Source: Streptomyces sp. P3
Lineage (GTDB): Bacteria; Actinomycetota; Actinomycetes; Streptomycetales; Streptomycetaceae
DNA: 64,000 bases
Assembly (NCBI RefSeq): GCF_003032475.1
Contig: NZ_CP028369.1
Location: forward strand, 7,688,001 to 7,752,000
Direction: 5' to 3'
In this document: piece after piece, positions 1 through 8,531 of the stretch
How the letters are laid out: each line of letters begins with the position of its first letter
How positions within the stretch are numbered: position 1 is the stretch's first letter
Notes under the pieces: model-generated
Databases searched by the model: none
Seen by the model: only the letters and a program-made list of their open reading frames with translations
Told to the model about the DNA's origin: nothing
Position numbers and translations under genes: made by a program

Positions 1-110
1 TGCGGGAGGCACTCGACGTCCTCACCGCCGACGCGGTACGGGCCGCGTACGCAGGGGGCCGGCCGATCACCGCGCCGGGCCCCGCACCCGACTCCGAGGG
101 AGCGCAGTGA
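1..110 (+). CDS. C-terminal end of an unidentified protein (partial)
   Basis: Only the last 35 codons are inside the window, read in the frame starting at base 3 and ending at TGA 108-110. The peptide ends in a Pro/Gly/Ala-rich tail with no recognisable domain. Its stop overlaps the GTG start of the next reading frame (GTGA), so the two were probably co-transcribed. I cannot assign a function. Confidence 0.4.
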   Translation, partial: REALDVLTADAVRAAYAGGRPITAPGPAPDSEGAQ

Positions 111-735
111 ACGAGACACAGGACCGGGACTTCCGCGAGCCCTGCACGGACGTGGACGAATGGCGCGACACCCCGGTGCGCCACCGCTACGTCCACGGTG
201 GCTTCCTCGACAACGGCACACGGTTCTCGCTGTACTTCCCGCCCGACGACGCCTACCGGGGGCGCTTCTTCCAGCACATCACCCCCGTACCCGGCAGCGA
301 GAACCAGGCCCAGGACGCCCGGGGGCAGGAGGACAGGATCTCCTTCGCCCTGTCCAGCGGCGCGTACTTCCTGGAGACCAACGGCGGCGGGGCGGACCCG
401 GGCGACCCGACCATCGGCGGCTTCCGCGCCAACGCGGCGGCGGCCCGCCACTCCCGCGTCGTCGCCCAGCGGATCCATGGACCGCACCGGGTTCACGGAT
501 ACGCCTACGGCGGCAGCGGCGGCGGGTACCGGACCATCGCCGGCGCCGAGAACACCGAGGACGTCTGGGACGGGGTGGTGCCGTACGTCATCGGCAGCCC
601 CATGGCGACGCCTTCTCCTCACCGGGCACCCGATTCGTGACCGTGCGCGTGCGCTGCGAGCGCGACGGCGACGCCACGGCCCTGTTCACACGCGTGGACG
701 ACATCGCCCGGGTCCGGGTGGTCGTCGCCGGCTGA
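107..735 (+). pseudogene. Internally deleted alpha/beta-hydrolase-like pseudogene
   Basis: The frame from GTG 107 runs about 166 residues with the look of a conserved hydrolase-like protein. It contains a Gly-Gly-Ser-Gly-Gly nucleophile-elbow-like motif (about residues 135-139) followed by a conserved-looking DGVVPYVIGSPMA segment. Coherent sequence then stops and the frame ends at 640. In a different frame (about 606-735) a plausible C-terminal tail of about 43 residues follows and ends at TGA 733-735. The simplest reading is one gene that lost its middle, with a junction near 604-608. I do not know the exact family. It converges on the SDR gene ending at 741 and may mark the edge of the catabolic island. 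Confidence 0.5.
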
Positions 736-740
736 CGGGG

Positions 741-1499
741 TCAGACGCTGTACCCGCCGTCCACCCCCAGCGCCTGGCCCGTGACGAACCCGGCCCGGTC
801 CGAGGCGAGGAACGCGACCGCCTCCGCGATGTCCTGGGCCCGTCCGAACCGGCGCAGGGGGATGTTGCGGCGGGTGACGGCCAGGGCCGTCTCGTCGAGT
901 TCGCCCGTGTCGATCAGCCGGCCCGCGATGCCGTCCGTGAGCATCCCCGGGGCGACACAGTTGACGCGTACGCCGTAGCGGCCCTCCTCGGCCGCCAGGG
1001 CGCGGGCCACCGCCTCCACGGCCCCCTTGGCGCCCGAGGAGAGCCCGTCGCGCACCGGGTAGCGGCGCGTGGCGACGGTGGTGACGGCGACGATGCTGCC
1101 GCCGCTGTCCCGCAGCAGCGGCAGCGCCGGGTGGACGAGGTTGAAGAACGCCACCGCGTCGGCCTCCAGCTGGGCGCGGTACCGGCTCGGCGTGACCCTG
1201 CTCAGGTGGGTCATGGGCACGTGCGGTCCGGCCGCGTAGACCAGCGTGTGCACGGCGCCGCATCCGCGCACGGCTCGCGCCGTCTCCGCCTCGTCGGTCA
1301 GATCCAGCGGCAGGGCGGTGACCCGGCGGCCGTGGGCCCTCACCTCCCGCACGAGGTCGTCCGCCGCCCCACGGCTGGTGCGATAGGTGAAGGTGACGTC
1401 GCTGCCGCGTTCGGCCAGCGTCCGGACGATCGCGGCGCCGATGCCGCCGGTACCGCCCGCGACGAAGGCCGCGCCCGGCCGAGCGGTGAAGTCGTTCAT
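741..1499 (-). CDS. SDR-family protein lacking the catalytic tyrosine
   Basis: A 252-residue short-chain dehydrogenase/reductase fold. An N-terminal Gly-rich dinucleotide motif (GGTGGIG, about residues 15-21) and a C-terminal GQALGVDGGYSV typical of FabG-like SDRs are present. The YxxxK motif is not canonical: the Lys lies in SSGAK, so a Ser occupies the usual Tyr position, and the upstream catalytic Ser region reads TTVA. The protein may have lost dehydrogenase activity or work differently. It is the last gene of the leftward operon that starts at 10320 and begins 3 bp after the acyl-CoA dehydrogenase gene, so a role in acyl-CoA metabolism is inferred from context. Confidence 0.75.
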   Translation of the reverse strand: MNDFTARPGAAFVAGGTGGIGAAIVRTLAERGSDVTFTYRTSRGAADDLVREVRAHGRRVTALPLDLTDEAETARAVRGCGAVHTLVYAAGPHVPMTHLSRVTPSRYRAQLEADAVAFFNLVHPALPLLRDSGGSIVAVTTVATRRYPVRDGLSSGAKGAVEAVARALAAEEGRYGVRVNCVAPGMLTDGIAGRLIDTGELDETALAVTRRNIPLRRFGRAQDIAEAVAFLASDRAGFVTGQALGVDGGYSV

Positions 1500-1502
1500 G
1501 TC

Positions 1503-2651
1503 TCACAACCCCAGGGACTTGGCGATGATGACCTTCATGACCTCGCTCGTCCCGGCGTAGATGCGGGTGATGCGGGCGTCCGCGTACAGCCGGGCGATCG
1601 GGTACTCCAGCATGTAGCCGTAACCGCCGAAGAGTTGAAGACAGCGGTCGACCGCTCGGGCCTGCATCTCGGTGCAGAACAGCTTGACCCTGGCGGCGTC
1701 CGCGCCGGAGAGCCGCCCGTCGACTAGTTCCCGTACGGCCCGGTCGAGCACGGCCTGCGCCGCCTCGATCTCCGCGTCGACGGCGGCGAGTTCGAACTTG
1801 GTGTTCTGGAAGGACGCGACCGGCGACCCGAAGACCGTGCGCTCTTTGACGTACGCGATCGTCGTGTCGAGCGCGGCGCGGGCCTGCGCGACCGAGCCGA
1901 CCGCGACGGTCATCCGCTCCTGGGGGAGGTTGTGCCCCAGGTACGCAAAGGCCCTGCCCTCCTCGCCGAGCCGGTTGGCGACGGGCACCCGGACCTCGTC
2001 GAAGCCCAGCTCGACGGTGTCCTGCACCTTGATGCCCATTTTGTCCAGCACCCGGCCGCGCGTGAAGCCCGGCATCCCGTCCTCCACCACCAGCAGGGTG
2101 AGTCCCGCCCGACGGTCGCCGGGGTCGGCCGAGGTGCGCGCCACCACGATCACCAGGTCGGCGAGGAGCCCCCCGGTGATGAAGGTCTTGGCCCCGTTCA
2201 CCACGTAGTGGTCGCCGTCGCGCACGGCGGTCGTCCGGATCCCCGCGAGGTCGGAGCCGGTGCCGGGCTCGGTCATCGCGATGGCGGTCAGCAGCGAGCC
2301 GGAGGCCAGCCCGGGGAACCAGCGCCGACGCTGCTCCTCGTCGGCGTAGGCGAGGAAGTACGGCAGGACGACGTCGAGTTGGGTACGGACCGTGCCGAGG
2401 GTGACCAGGGCGCGGGCCGCCTCCTCCTGGAGGACGACGTTGTAGCGGTAGTCGGGCCGCCCGCCCCCGCCGTACTCCTCGGGGACGGCCATGCCCAGCA
2501 GTCCGAGCGACCCGAGCCGCTCGAAGAACGACCGGGGCACCCGCCCGGCCCTCTCCCACTCGGCGTGGTGCGGCACCACCTCCTTGGCAACGACGTCCCG
2601 GACCAGTTCCCGGAACGCCTCGTGGTCGGCGGTGAAGACATCACGGCGCAC
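1503..2651 (-). CDS. Acyl-CoA dehydrogenase
   Basis: A full-length (382 aa) acyl-CoA dehydrogenase that would introduce an alpha,beta double bond into an acyl-CoA with FAD as cofactor. The N-terminal helical domain, the MTEPGTGSDLAG flavin-contact motif (about residue 123 on) and the C-terminal QLFGGYGYMLEYP and YAGTSEVMK segments are all present. The Glu of the last motif is in the usual catalytic-base region. It sits between a thiolase gene (15 bp upstream) and the SDR, so it belongs to a beta-oxidation-type operon. The product acts in the cytoplasm; electrons would go to ETF, which is not encoded here. Confidence 0.92.
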   Translation of the reverse strand: MRRDVFTADHEAFRELVRDVVAKEVVPHHAEWERAGRVPRSFFERLGSLGLLGMAVPEEYGGGGRPDYRYNVVLQEEAARALVTLGTVRTQLDVVLPYFLAYADEEQRRRWFPGLASGSLLTAIAMTEPGTGSDLAGIRTTAVRDGDHYVVNGAKTFITGGLLADLVIVVARTSADPGDRRAGLTLLVVEDGMPGFTRGRVLDKMGIKVQDTVELGFDEVRVPVANRLGEEGRAFAYLGHNLPQERMTVAVGSVAQARAALDTTIAYVKERTVFGSPVASFQNTKFELAAVDAEIEAAQAVLDRAVRELVDGRLSGADAARVKLFCTEMQARAVDRCLQLFGGYGYMLEYPIARLYADARITRIYAGTSEVMKVIIAKSLGL

Positions 2652-2666
2652 GACGACTCCCCTTCG

Positions 2667-3806
2667 TCAGTCCACGAGTTCGACGAGCGTGGCGTTGGCG
2701 GTACCGCCGCCCTCGCACATGGTCTGAAGGCCGTAGCGGATGCCGTGGTCCCGCATGTGATGGATCATGCGGGTCATCAGGACGGCTCCCGAGGCGCCGA
2801 GCGGATGACCGAGCGCTATGGCCCCGCCGAGCGGGTTGACCAGCTCCGGGTCGGCACCCGTCTCGGCCAGCCAGGCGAGCGGCACCGACGCGAAGGCCTC
2901 GTTCACCTCGAAGACGCCGACCTGCGAGAGCGCCACGCCGGCCTTGCGCAGCACCTTCGCGGTGGCCGGGATCGGCCCGCTGAGCATCAGCACCGGATCC
3001 GAGCCGAGCACCGCGCCCGCCCGGAAGCGCACGATCGGCGCCAGTCCCAGCTCCCGTGCCCGCTCGGGGCTGGTGACCAGGAGCGCCGCGGCGCCGTCGG
3101 AGATCTGGGAGGCGTTGCCGGCGTGGATCACGCCGTCGTCCTCCAGGAAGGAGGGCTTGAGCCCGGCGAGCGTGTCCACCGTGGTGCCCCGGCGGATGCC
3201 TTCGTCGGCCCTCACTCCCGCCACCGGCACGATCTGCTCCTCGAAGGCGCCGCCGTCCTGCGCGCCGGCCGCCCGCTCGTGCGACAGCGCCGCGTAGGCG
3301 TCCAGCCGTGCCCGCGTGAGGCCCCACTTCTGGGCGATCCGCTCCGCCGAGACACCCTGGTTGAAGGAGAAGTCCTGGTAACGGCCGCGGACTTGAGGTC
3401 CGTACGGCATTCCGCTCGCCCTGGCCGAGCCCAGTGGCACCCGGCTCATCACCTCGACGCCGCCCGCCACGACCACGTCCTGCTGCCCCGACAGCACCGC
3501 CTGCACGGCGAACTCCACGGCCTGCTGGCTCGATCCGCAGGCCCGGTTGACCGTGGTCCCGGGGATGCTCTCGGGCCAGCCCGCCGCCAGCACCGCGTAC
3601 CGGCCGATGTTGCTCGACTGGTCGCCGACCTGGGAGACACAGCCCCAGATCACGTCGTCGACGCTCTCCGGGTCCACCCCGGCCCGTTCGACGAGCGCGC
3701 TCAGCACCACGCCGGACAGATCGGCCGGATGGACACCCGCCAGCCCGCCGTTCCGTCTGCCCACGGCGGTACGGACCGCTGCCGCGATCACCGCTTCCCG
3801 TATCAC
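2667..3806 (-). CDS. Acetyl-CoA acetyltransferase / 3-ketoacyl-CoA thiolase
   Basis: A 379-residue thiolase. The nucleophilic Cys (NRACGSSQQAVE, about residue 88), the EVNEAFASVP motif, the GHPLGASGA His motif and the C-terminal QTMCEGGGTANA Cys motif are intact, so it should cleave 3-ketoacyl-CoA with CoA. I place the start at the GTG at 3806, whose GTGA overlaps the stop of the upstream crotonase gene by 4 bp; the longer open frame upstream is only a shadow of other genes. It is coupled to crotonase, CoA-transferase and ligase genes in the leftward operon. Confidence 0.9.
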   Translation of the reverse strand: MIREAVIAAAVRTAVGRRNGGLAGVHPADLSGVVLSALVERAGVDPESVDDVIWGCVSQVGDQSSNIGRYAVLAAGWPESIPGTTVNRACGSSQQAVEFAVQAVLSGQQDVVVAGGVEVMSRVPLGSARASGMPYGPQVRGRYQDFSFNQGVSAERIAQKWGLTRARLDAYAALSHERAAGAQDGGAFEEQIVPVAGVRADEGIRRGTTVDTLAGLKPSFLEDDGVIHAGNASQISDGAAALLVTSPERARELGLAPIVRFRAGAVLGSDPVLMLSGPIPATAKVLRKAGVALSQVGVFEVNEAFASVPLAWLAETGADPELVNPLGGAIALGHPLGASGAVLMTRMIHHMRDHGIRYGLQTMCEGGGTANATLVELVD

Positions 3807-4606
3807 GTGTCGTCGTCCTCCGATCGGCTCGGCACGGCCCAGCGGCCCGTGAAGAGTGGTTCGCGCCGCGCGGCGAAGGCGGCGTAGGCCTCCCGGACGT
3901 CCGCGCCCGCGAAGTTCACCGCCTGCGCCCGTGCCTCGTTCGCCAGCGCGTCGCGCAGGGTACGGTCGGCGCCCTCGTTGAGCAGCGCCTTGGTCTGGGC
4001 GAGGGCCACCGGTGGACCCGCCGCCAGCCGGGCGGTGACCTCCTCGGTGAACGCGTCCACCGTGTCGGCGTCCGCCACCCAGGTCACCAGGCCCAGAGCC
4101 TGCGCCTCGGCCGCGTCGATCGTCTCCGCGAGCAGCGCGAGCCGTTTGGCCTGCTGCAGGCCGACCAGTCTCGGCAGCAGCCAACTGCCGCCGCAGTCCG
4201 GGGACAGCCCCCGCCGCGCGAAGATCTGCGAGAACCGTGCCTCGGGCGTGGCGACCACCAGATCGCAGCCGAGCGCCAGGTTCCAGCCGGCCCCCACCGC
4301 CGGCCCGGTCACCTTCGCGACCGTGGGCACGGGCAGTTCGTGCAGCAGCAGCGTCACCTCGGTCAGGGGCCGCATCCGGTAGACGGGATGGGCACCGCTG
4401 ACCTGTTCGGGGATGTCCGCGCCGGAGCAGAAGGCACCGCCCGCACCGGTCAGGACGAGGGCGCGCACCGACCGGTCGCCGCCCGCCGCCGCGAGGGCCT
4501 CCCGCAGTGCCTCCCACAGCTCGGCGTCGATGGCGTTCCGGCGGTGCGGCCGGTTCAGGGTCAGCGTCCGCACCCCGCCTGCGTCGCCGGTCAGCAGCAC
4601 GCTCAC
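3803..4606 (-). CDS. Enoyl-CoA hydratase/isomerase family protein
   Basis: A 267-residue crotonase-fold protein. It has the RNAIDAEL N-terminal substrate-loop motif, the oxyanion-hole segments AFCSGAD and GPAVGAGWNLALGCD, and a family-typical C-terminal helix. The segment SPDCGGSW occupies the place where hydratases carry a catalytic Glu; the exact residue differs here, so hydratase, isomerase or hydrolase activity cannot be separated by eye. The start overlaps the stop of the preceding CoA-transferase gene by 4 bp and the stop overlaps the thiolase start, indicating translational coupling. Confidence 0.85.
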   Translation of the reverse strand: MSVLLTGDAGGVRTLTLNRPHRRNAIDAELWEALREALAAAGGDRSVRALVLTGAGGAFCSGADIPEQVSGAHPVYRMRPLTEVTLLLHELPVPTVAKVTGPAVGAGWNLALGCDLVVATPEARFSQIFARRGLSPDCGGSWLLPRLVGLQQAKRLALLAETIDAAEAQALGLVTWVADADTVDAFTEEVTARLAAGPPVALAQTKALLNEGADRTLRDALANEARAQAVNFAGADVREAYAAFAARREPLFTGRWAVPSRSEDDDT

Positions 4607-5781
4607 CGGACCGCTCCCTGTGCCCGCAGGGTGGTGATCTCCCCTGGTGCGTAGCCCAGTTCGGCCAGCACGGCGTTCGTGTGCTCACCCAGCCCGGGGA
4701 CCGCGCCCATCGGCGGCTCGTACCCGGCGACCACGGGCGGCGGCAGCAGTGCGGGCACCGGCCCCGAGGGCGTGCCGACCTGCCGCCAGCGGTCGCGGGC
4801 GGCCAGCTGCGGATGCGCGAGCACGTCGGTGACCGTGTTGTAGCGGGAGTTGCCGATCCCGGCCGCGTCGGCCCGCTCCTGGACGTGCCCCAGGTCGTGC
4901 CGCGCGCACCAGTCGCCGATCGCGGCGTCGAGGATCGCGCGGTGCTCCACACGGCCGGCGTTCGTGCGGAACCGCGCGTCGTCCGCCAGGTCCGGTCGGC
5001 CGATCAGCTCGGTGGCCAGCCGTCGCCATTCACGGTCGTTCGTGGTGCCGAGCACGACGGTCTGCCCGTCGGCCGTGCGATAGGCGCCGTAGGGGGACAC
5101 CGCGGGTGAACTCATGCCGAGCGGCTGCTGCTCGACCCCCGAGTGCCGGGTGTACGTCAGCGGGTAGCCCATCAGCTCCGCCATGGTGTCGAACAGGCTC
5201 ACCGCGACCTGCCCCGGCCGCCGCGCGTACAGCAGCGCCAGCACCGACAGCGCCGCGTACAGCCCGCTGCACACGTCCGCGACGGGCGGGCCGGGCTTGG
5301 CGGGAGCGCCCTCCAGGCCGGTCACCGAGCAGGCCCCGGACTCCGCCTGGACCAGCAGGTCGTAGGCGCGTTTGTGGGAGAGGGGCCCGCCGGCGCCGTA
5401 CCCGTCGATCTCCACGGCGATCAGCTGCGGGTGGCGTACCTCCAGGTCGGCGGGGGAGAAGCCCAGCTTGGCCGTGGTGCCGGGGGTCAGGTTGGAGACC
5501 AGGACGTCGGCGCGCTCCAGCAGCCGGTGCAGGACCGTCTGCCCGGCGTCCGACTTCAGGTCCAGGGCCACCGACTCCTTGCCCCGGTTGGCCCACACGA
5601 AGTGCGCCGCGAGTCCGCCCACCACGTCGTCGTAGCGGCGGGCGAAGTCGCCGCCCGCCGGATTCTCCACCTTGATCACCCGGGCACCGAAGTCGCCGAG
5701 CGTCCGGGTGCACATCGGGGCCGACACGGCCTGTTCCAGCGCCACCACCGTGATCCCCGCCAGGGGGCCGCCGTCCGTCAC
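4603..5781 (-). CDS. Family III CoA-transferase (CaiB/BaiF type)
   Basis: A 392-residue CaiB/BaiF-type enzyme that would move CoA between carboxylic acids. The N-terminal Rossmann-like segment (LEQAVSAPMCTRTLGDFGARVIKVE region), the ANRGKESVALDLK motif and the putative catalytic Asp in RAYDLLVQAESG are visible. It lies directly after a ligase gene (3 bp gap), so the operon offers two routes to CoA activation: ATP-dependent and transferase-based. The substrate is not known. It is one of three paralogues in the island (see also 22766 and 47806). Confidence 0.88.
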   Translation of the reverse strand: MTDGGPLAGITVVALEQAVSAPMCTRTLGDFGARVIKVENPAGGDFARRYDDVVGGLAAHFVWANRGKESVALDLKSDAGQTVLHRLLERADVLVSNLTPGTTAKLGFSPADLEVRHPQLIAVEIDGYGAGGPLSHKRAYDLLVQAESGACSVTGLEGAPAKPGPPVADVCSGLYAALSVLALLYARRPGQVAVSLFDTMAELMGYPLTYTRHSGVEQQPLGMSSPAVSPYGAYRTADGQTVVLGTTNDREWRRLATELIGRPDLADDARFRTNAGRVEHRAILDAAIGDWCARHDLGHVQERADAAGIGNSRYNTVTDVLAHPQLAARDRWRQVGTPSGPVPALLPPPVVAGYEPPMGAVPGLGEHTNAVLAELGYAPGEITTLRAQGAVR

Positions 5782-5784
5782 GGT

Positions 5785-7359
5785 TCAGCTCCCCAGCCGT
5801 GCGCGCAGCTCGTCCTTGAGCACCTTCTGGCCGGCGTTGCGCGGCAGTTGGTCCACCAGGCGCACCCGGCGGGGGACCTTGAAGTTGGCCATGTGCTCCC
5901 GGGCCCAGGCGATCACGTCCTGCGGTGTGACGTCCGCGCCCGGCCGCGGCACGACGAAGGCGCAGCCGACCTCCCCGAGCCGCTCGTCCGGAACCCCGAT
6001 CACCGCCGCCTGCGCTATCGGCTCGTAACCGAGGAGCAGCTTCTCGATCTCGGCCGGATAGGCGTTGAAGCCGCCGACGATGAACATCTCCTTCTTCCGG
6101 TCGACGATCGCCAGGTTGCCGTCCGGGTCCAGGCGGCCGATGTCGCCGGTGTGCAGCCAGCCGTCGCGGTCGATCGTCTGGGCGGTGGCCGTGGGGTCGT
6201 CCAAGTAGCCGCGCGTGACGTTGTAGCCGCGGACCAGGACCTCGCCCTCCTCGCCGGCCGGCACGTCCTTGCCGGTGTCGTCGGCGATACGGACCTCGAC
6301 GTCGGGGATCGGACGTCCGGTGGTACGGGCCACCGTCTCCTCGGCGTCGCCGACCCGGGTCGAGGTGACGAGGGCCGTCGACTCGGTCAGGCCGTAGGCG
6401 CTCAGCACGATGTCGAAGGACAGGTCCTTCTTCATCGCCCGGATCAGCGACTCCGCAACCGTGGTGCCGCCCGTCATGGACACCCGCAGGGACGACAGGT
6501 CGTAGGAGGAGCGCCGCGGATGGTTCAGCAGGTCGTGGAAGACGGTCGGCGGGCCGAGGACGATGCTCACCCGTTCCGCCTGAACGACCTCCAGGGCGCG
6601 CCCCGCGTCGAACACGGCCATGGGGATCACGGTCACGCCGTGCATCAGGGAGGCGAGCCAGCCCGCCTTGTAGCCGAAGCAGTGGAAGAACGGCGGGATG
6701 ACCAGGAAGGTGTCGGAGGCGTCGAAGGTGTACTCGGTGGACATCCAGCCGTACGCCCGCAGCGTCTGCCCGTGGGTGAGGATCACGCCCTTGGGGTGGC
6801 CGGTGGTGCCGGAGGTGAACATCACGTCGGAGACGTGATCCGGGGTGAGCCGGTCGACGGACTCGCGGGCGGCCGTCTCGGGGCACTCCTCGCCCCGCGC
6901 GAGGAACGGGCTGCCGTACAGGCCCTCCGCTCCGCCCGGCATCGGCACCGCGGTGCGCAGCGCGGGCAGTTCCGGGTCGGTGCGTCTCAGCTCGGCGATG
7001 TAGTCGGTGCCGAGGAACGACGCCGCGGCGAACAGCGCCCTGGCGCCCGACTTCCGCAGGATGTAGGAGATCTCGGTCGCCTTGAAGCGGGTGTTGAGCG
7101 GTACGACGACGCCTCCTGCGCCCTGGATGCCGAGAGCCGTGACGATCCACTCCGCCGAGTTCGGTGCGCACAGGCCGACGCGGTCACCCGGCCCGATGCC
7201 GAGCGCGATCGCCGAACGCACCGCGTGGATCATCCGGGCCTCCAGTTCCCGGAAGGTGAGGCGCAGTGCGCCGTCGACGAGGGCCGGGGCGTCACCGAAC
7301 CGCCGGGCGGCGGCCCTCACCACGTTCGGAATGCTGAGGAATTCCAGGTCGTGTCGCAT
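5785..7359 (-). CDS. AMP-forming acyl-CoA ligase (FadD3-like)
   Basis: A 524-residue ANL-superfamily ligase. The P-loop-like FTSGTTGHPKG motif, the YGLTES adenine-binding segment, the GWLHTGDIG motif and the C-terminal hinge and catalytic Lys region (RNAGQKVLKDEL) are all present. It would activate a carboxylate as an acyl-AMP and then a CoA thioester. It closely resembles the ligase at 43434-44876, sharing the GQTLR and FGYKAG stretches in the same places, which suggests duplication within the island. In actinobacterial steroid degradation, FadD3-type ligases activate partially degraded ring acids; that substrate class is only an analogy here. Confidence 0.9.
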   Translation of the reverse strand: MRHDLEFLSIPNVVRAAARRFGDAPALVDGALRLTFRELEARMIHAVRSAIALGIGPGDRVGLCAPNSAEWIVTALGIQGAGGVVVPLNTRFKATEISYILRKSGARALFAAASFLGTDYIAELRRTDPELPALRTAVPMPGGAEGLYGSPFLARGEECPETAARESVDRLTPDHVSDVMFTSGTTGHPKGVILTHGQTLRAYGWMSTEYTFDASDTFLVIPPFFHCFGYKAGWLASLMHGVTVIPMAVFDAGRALEVVQAERVSIVLGPPTVFHDLLNHPRRSSYDLSSLRVSMTGGTTVAESLIRAMKKDLSFDIVLSAYGLTESTALVTSTRVGDAEETVARTTGRPIPDVEVRIADDTGKDVPAGEEGEVLVRGYNVTRGYLDDPTATAQTIDRDGWLHTGDIGRLDPDGNLAIVDRKKEMFIVGGFNAYPAEIEKLLLGYEPIAQAAVIGVPDERLGEVGCAFVVPRPGADVTPQDVIAWAREHMANFKVPRRVRLVDQLPRNAGQKVLKDELRARLGS

Positions 7360-7373
7360 GACGGGGGCTCCGA

Positions 7374-8531
7374 TCAGGCACGGCGGTCGGCCGGCAGGCG
7401 CAGCAGCCGCTTGGCGATGATGTTCCGCTGGATCTGGGACGTGCCGCCGTACACGGAAGCGGCCCGCGAGTAGAAGTAGTCGCTAAGGACCTCGCCGCCC
7501 GCCCCGTACAGTTCCTCGGGGAAGACCTTCAACGCCGTCTCGTACAGGCGCTGTTCGGCGCGGGTCATCAGCAGCTTGTCCACCGACGACTCCGGTCCCG
7601 CGGGCTGCCCGGCGAGCCGTTCGGCGGTGCGGCGCCGGGCGTGGGCGACCAGGACCCGGTAGTCGACCACGCAGCGGCCGATGTCCGACAGCAGTCCGTC
7701 CGGGAGTGTGCCGCGGCGCTCGTGCGCGGCGCGGCGCAGCCGTTCGACCAGCAGCCCGTACTTCGAGAGGTGACCGGTGTCCAGGGCGTTGCGCTCGTAC
7801 GCCACCGTCGTCATCGCCAGTGGCCAGCCGTCCCCCTCGGCGCCGATCCGCTCGGTCTCCTCCAGGCGTACGTCGTCGAGGAACAGCTCGCAGAACTCGT
7901 CGTCGCCGTTGGCAGCGCGCAGGGGGCGCACGGTCACGCCGGGGCGGTCCAGAGGCAGGACGAAGGCCGAGAGACAGGCGTGGGAGGGCGCGGTGCGGTC
8001 GGTGCGGGCCAGCAGCAGGCAGAGGCCGGAATACTGGGCGTAACTCGTCCACAGTTTCTGGCCGTTGACCACGTAGTGGCCCTCGGGCCGGCGCTCGGCG
8101 CAGGTGCTCATGCCGGCCAGGTCCGAGCCGGCACCGGGCTCACTGAAGCCCTGGCACCACACGTCGTCGCCGGAGAGCATGCGCGGCAGCAGACGGCGGC
8201 GCTGCTCCTCGGAGCCGAACTCCAGCAGGGCGTGGGCGAGGTAGCCGATGCGGGGGACGCCGGGCGCGCCCCACGCTCCCAGTTCGTCGCTGACGGCCAC
8301 CTGGTGCAGTGCGGTCAGGCCCCGGCCGCCGTACTCCTCCGGGACGTCGAGACCCACCCAGCCGCCGGAGTGCAGCCGGCGGTGCCAGCGGTGCAGGAAG
8401 ACGGGAAGCGGTTCGTCCGGCGGCCGCTCGGGCAGCGGATGGCGGGTCAGCCAGGCGCGGAAGTCCCGGCGCAGACGGTGCAGGTCCGCCGGGTCGCCGA
8501 AGTCCAGGGGCAGGTCGGTCGTGCCGGTCAT
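7374..8531 (-). CDS. Acyl-CoA dehydrogenase subunit (heteromeric pair, large member)
   Basis: A 385-residue ACAD with the FSEPGAGSDLAG flavin-binding motif, NGQKLWTS, and the C-terminal YGGTSQIQRNIIAKRLL. The last motif has Gln where many homomeric ACADs carry the catalytic Glu. This is typical of actinobacterial alpha2beta2 dehydrogenases in which two different subunits share active-site duties. Its start overlaps the stop of the smaller ACAD-like partner (8528-9508) by 4 bp. Substrates of such pairs are often bulky ring- or side-chain-bearing CoA thioesters, as known from steroid catabolism. Confidence 0.88.
   Translation of the reverse strand: MTGTTDLPLDFGDPADLHRLRRDFRAWLTRHPLPERPPDEPLPVFLHRWHRRLHSGGWVGLDVPEEYGGRGLTALHQVAVSDELGAWGAPGVPRIGYLAHALLEFGSEEQRRRLLPRMLSGDDVWCQGFSEPGAGSDLAGMSTCAERRPEGHYVVNGQKLWTSYAQYSGLCLLLARTDRTAPSHACLSAFVLPLDRPGVTVRPLRAANGDDEFCELFLDDVRLEETERIGAEGDGWPLAMTTVAYERNALDTGHLSKYGLLVERLRRAAHERRGTLPDGLLSDIGRCVVDYRVLVAHARRRTAERLAGQPAGPESSVDKLLMTRAEQRLYETALKVFPEELYGAGGEVLSDYFYSRAASVYGGTSQIQRNIIAKRLLRLPADRRA

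Noticed and set aside
2667..4952. A 761-codon open frame on the minus strand containing the thiolase
   Set aside because: Only the part from GTG 3806 has thiolase homology; the upstream part is an out-of-frame shadow of the crotonase and CoA-transferase genes, as is usual in GC-rich DNA.
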